Source of the DNA: Carnegiea gigantea
Lineage: Eukaryota; Streptophyta; Magnoliopsida; Caryophyllales; Cactaceae
NCBI GenBank assembly: GCA_029747015.1
Contig: JAKOGI010000539.1
Coordinates: forward strand, 410,001 to 474,000
DNA length: 64,000 nucleotides
Direction: 5' to 3'
Made by a program: the position numbers and the translations under genes
Shown here: positions 62,151 to 64,000 of the stretch, in pieces
How positions within the stretch are numbered: the first letter of the stretch is position 1
Layout: each line of letters begins with the position of its first letter
The notes under the pieces: generated by a model
Seen by the model: only the letters and a program-made list of their open reading frames with translations
Databases searched by the model: none
What the model was told of the DNA's origin: nothing

Positions 62151-62742
62151 ATCATCAACATTTAAATTTCTTTATGACTTGCTTCTCAACCTTGGTGGCA
62201 ATAGGTTAGCATACAGCTTGCGGGTTATTTATGAGAAGTTAATGTTAATGTCTCTCCTTATACTCCCTGACCACTCCTGGAAGTGATTTAAATTTACTAA
62301 TAATTTAAATTCTCTTTCGAAAAATTGAATTGGAGTTATTTCTATTTAAAATTAATATTTAGAAATTTAGGGTGTTAAAACTTGCATTCATAAATGTCAA
62401 TTCTCTTGCTCGCTGTATAATGCTAAAGAAGACATTAATGAACATTTTTTTCAGTGAACGTCAGTCTACACAAATTATTTGAAACAAGTTGTTAACTTGA
62501 ACTAGATGGCTCCTACAAGGAAAGAAGATGAAGATATACAAATACCTATTGATTTGGCTCACTAGTGCCATACATTATCAAATATGGAGGTGAAGTTATA
62601 TTGTAAAACAAATAAAAAATGTCATTTAGTTAATTCTAGTAAAGCTCGCCTCAAACAAAAAAAGAGACAGAAAGAGAGATCCTTGTAGAGCTCCCATAGA
62701 AATAGTTAAAGAAAGTATAAATTTTTTGCATGAGTAGCAAAC

Positions 62743-62744
<2 letters not shown>
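62151..62744. other. Intergenic DNA
   Basis: Nothing recognised between the LINE fragment and the GA microsatellite. Confidence 0.35.
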
Positions 62745-62810
<66 letters not shown>

Positions 62811-62860
62811 AGAGAGAAGGAGGAGAGGGAGGGGAGGGAGGGAGGGAAAGAGAGAGAGAG
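62745..62860. repeat. GA microsatellite and purine tract
   Basis: About 31 uninterrupted GA units (62745-62806) are followed by AGAGAGAGAGAAGGAGG and GGGAGGGAGGGA. Such a homopurine mirror-like tract can form triplex structure. It is likely polymorphic in length. Confidence 0.95.
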
Positions 62861-63249
62861 TACTGACAATATAACTAAGGCTTGAGGAAAAGGAAACCTT
62901 ATATAGAAAACTACTACTAATTTAATGGTTCATAGGATGTGTGTATGTCCATGAATAGTGTAATAATCTTTTACCTCATTTGGGTGTAGGCAAGCCAAGC
63001 TACTTGATTAAGCTCAACTATCAAACCTATGCACTTCTTTCAAATATATCAGGCTTCTCCTATCTACTTTTAATTATAGAGCTACAGGCACATGTTTCTA
63101 TCATTGTCTTTGGCCCTATACATGATTCGAGATTTGATAAAAAATCATCTCTTTTCTTACCATTTGTACATTTTTCTTCCTTGCTTCATGAAATGCAGTA
63201 TTCCTTTCAATCCACACCAGATAAATCAAAGTAGTGATGAAGAGACGAG
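62861..63249. other. Intergenic DNA next to the LINE remnant
   Basis: No gene recognised. The small plus-strand frames at 62980-63289 are short and without known motifs; part may be the 3' end of the minus-strand LINE. Confidence 0.35.
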
Positions 63250-63960
63250 ACACTTTTGGTATTACAACCCCTTCCCTTGGACTTCTTAACGCTCATTCTC
63301 AAGCCATATGTTCTAATATCTACAACTTTATTTAGCTTGAAAAATCTTCAACAAACTCCTATTGAAATTACACTTGAAAAAGAATAATCTCTGGTTTGCA
63401 CTTCACTGTCACATATAGAACACTCCCTGTCTTATATTACATTCCAATTCAGCAATATCTCCTTGGTTTTTTTATCCGTTCAAGATAGTTAGCTAACAAA
63501 GCTAGCTTTTGGTATATTCCACTTTGCCTAAATAACCTTAGTCTGATGTATGCTGCTAGCTGGTTCTTGTCTAAGCCATTTGTAGGTTCCTCCAACTGTG
63601 TATCTGCCACTTGAATCATCAATGCACTTATTTGTTTATCTATCAAAAACCCCTTTCACAATGTTCTTAACTTTCTACTTCTAAAACAAGTTGACACCTA
63701 TGGGAGCATTATATTCCTACCAGGCAGCATATGTAGCATAGATATAATGAACTACTGCACCCATTGAACATTTGCCTTAGCTATCACATCATACATATTT
63801 TTCAATCAAAGTAATGTTCTGGAGTTCAACATCGTGCATGCCTAAAACGCCATTTGCTTCTACAAATCAAGCCTTATGCCTTTAAAGGTGTCTTCTCAAT
63901 TTGAGCTTATCCATTTTAGAAAAAGCTTTAATAGATTTGGATTACCTACATTACTGTGAA
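63250..63960 (-). pseudogene. L1-type LINE ORF2, C-terminal remnant
   Basis: Read right to left, the frames give EKYVYDVIAKANVQWVQ (about 63820-63765). Next comes a linker through the open frame 63449-63646 (IDKQISALMIQVADTQL, then TNGLDKNQLAA). The zf-RVT cysteines follow near 63375-63430 (CSICDSEVQTRDYSFFKC). This is the L1 ORF2 order after the reverse transcriptase. Frame changes separate the pieces, so it is dead. The upstream reverse transcriptase would lie right of the window. Confidence 0.8.
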
Positions 63961-64000
63961 AGAATAACAATGGAGTCCAACTATAATTTTATATTTATCA

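Noticed and set aside
1..64000. CRISPR arrays, operons, phage or defence systems
   Set aside because: The window is plant nuclear DNA. The repeats are microsatellites, MITEs or long duplications, with no regularly spaced repeat-spacer pattern.

Overview
This is a nuclear segment from a flowering plant, most likely a eudicot. The evidence is two intron-containing plant genes with canonical GT-AG splicing, AT-rich intergenic DNA, and the usual plant transposon mix (L1 and RTE LINEs, MULE, hAT, PIF/Harbinger-Tourist, CACTA and possibly Helitron remnants). I cannot name the species. No bacterial, viral, CRISPR, rRNA or convincing tRNA gene is visible.

Layout. 1-8.8 kb: two divergent direct copies of a non-coding repeat about 5.1 kb apart, the first broken by a truncated RTE-type LINE. 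9.7-12.5 kb: inverted arms rich in a CACACCAAA motif, surrounding a 1.8-kb Mutator-like element with ~240-bp inverted termini. 13.1-15.6 kb: a decayed L1 LINE. 15.6-17.1 kb: a very long TG/CA/TA microsatellite tract. 17.4-18.8 kb: a dead PIF/Harbinger transposase, followed by a Tourist-like MITE. 21.2-23.8 kb: a second direct-repeat pair, one copy carrying a hAT-type MITE. 23.8-28.5 kb: a possible Helitron end, a CACTA remnant, an L1 remnant and a second Tourist-like MITE.

29.5-33.5 kb (+): a three-exon gene for a non-secreted LysM-domain protein. 33.9-43.0 kb: no protein gene, but several MITEs and two exon-like segments on the minus strand. 43.06-59.32 kb (-): an eleven-exon gene for a HUA2 / ENHANCER OF AG-4 family protein (PWWP domain, CID, proline-rich tail; 1431 residues in my model). 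All exon phases join cleanly. 59.6-64 kb: intergenic DNA with two L1 LINE remnants and a GA microsatellite.

The two genes are convergent (tail to tail). They encode unrelated proteins: one a LysM protein of unknown role, the other a predicted nuclear factor for pre-mRNA processing and flowering control. From memory, the same pair of families sits close together at two Arabidopsis chromosome 5 loci, so the linkage looks ancient. I did not find a previously undescribed system. The most useful leads are the possible spliced 3' end of the HUA2-like gene, the transposon insertions that can be dated or verified against internal empty sites, and the recurrent C-run/A-run tracts.
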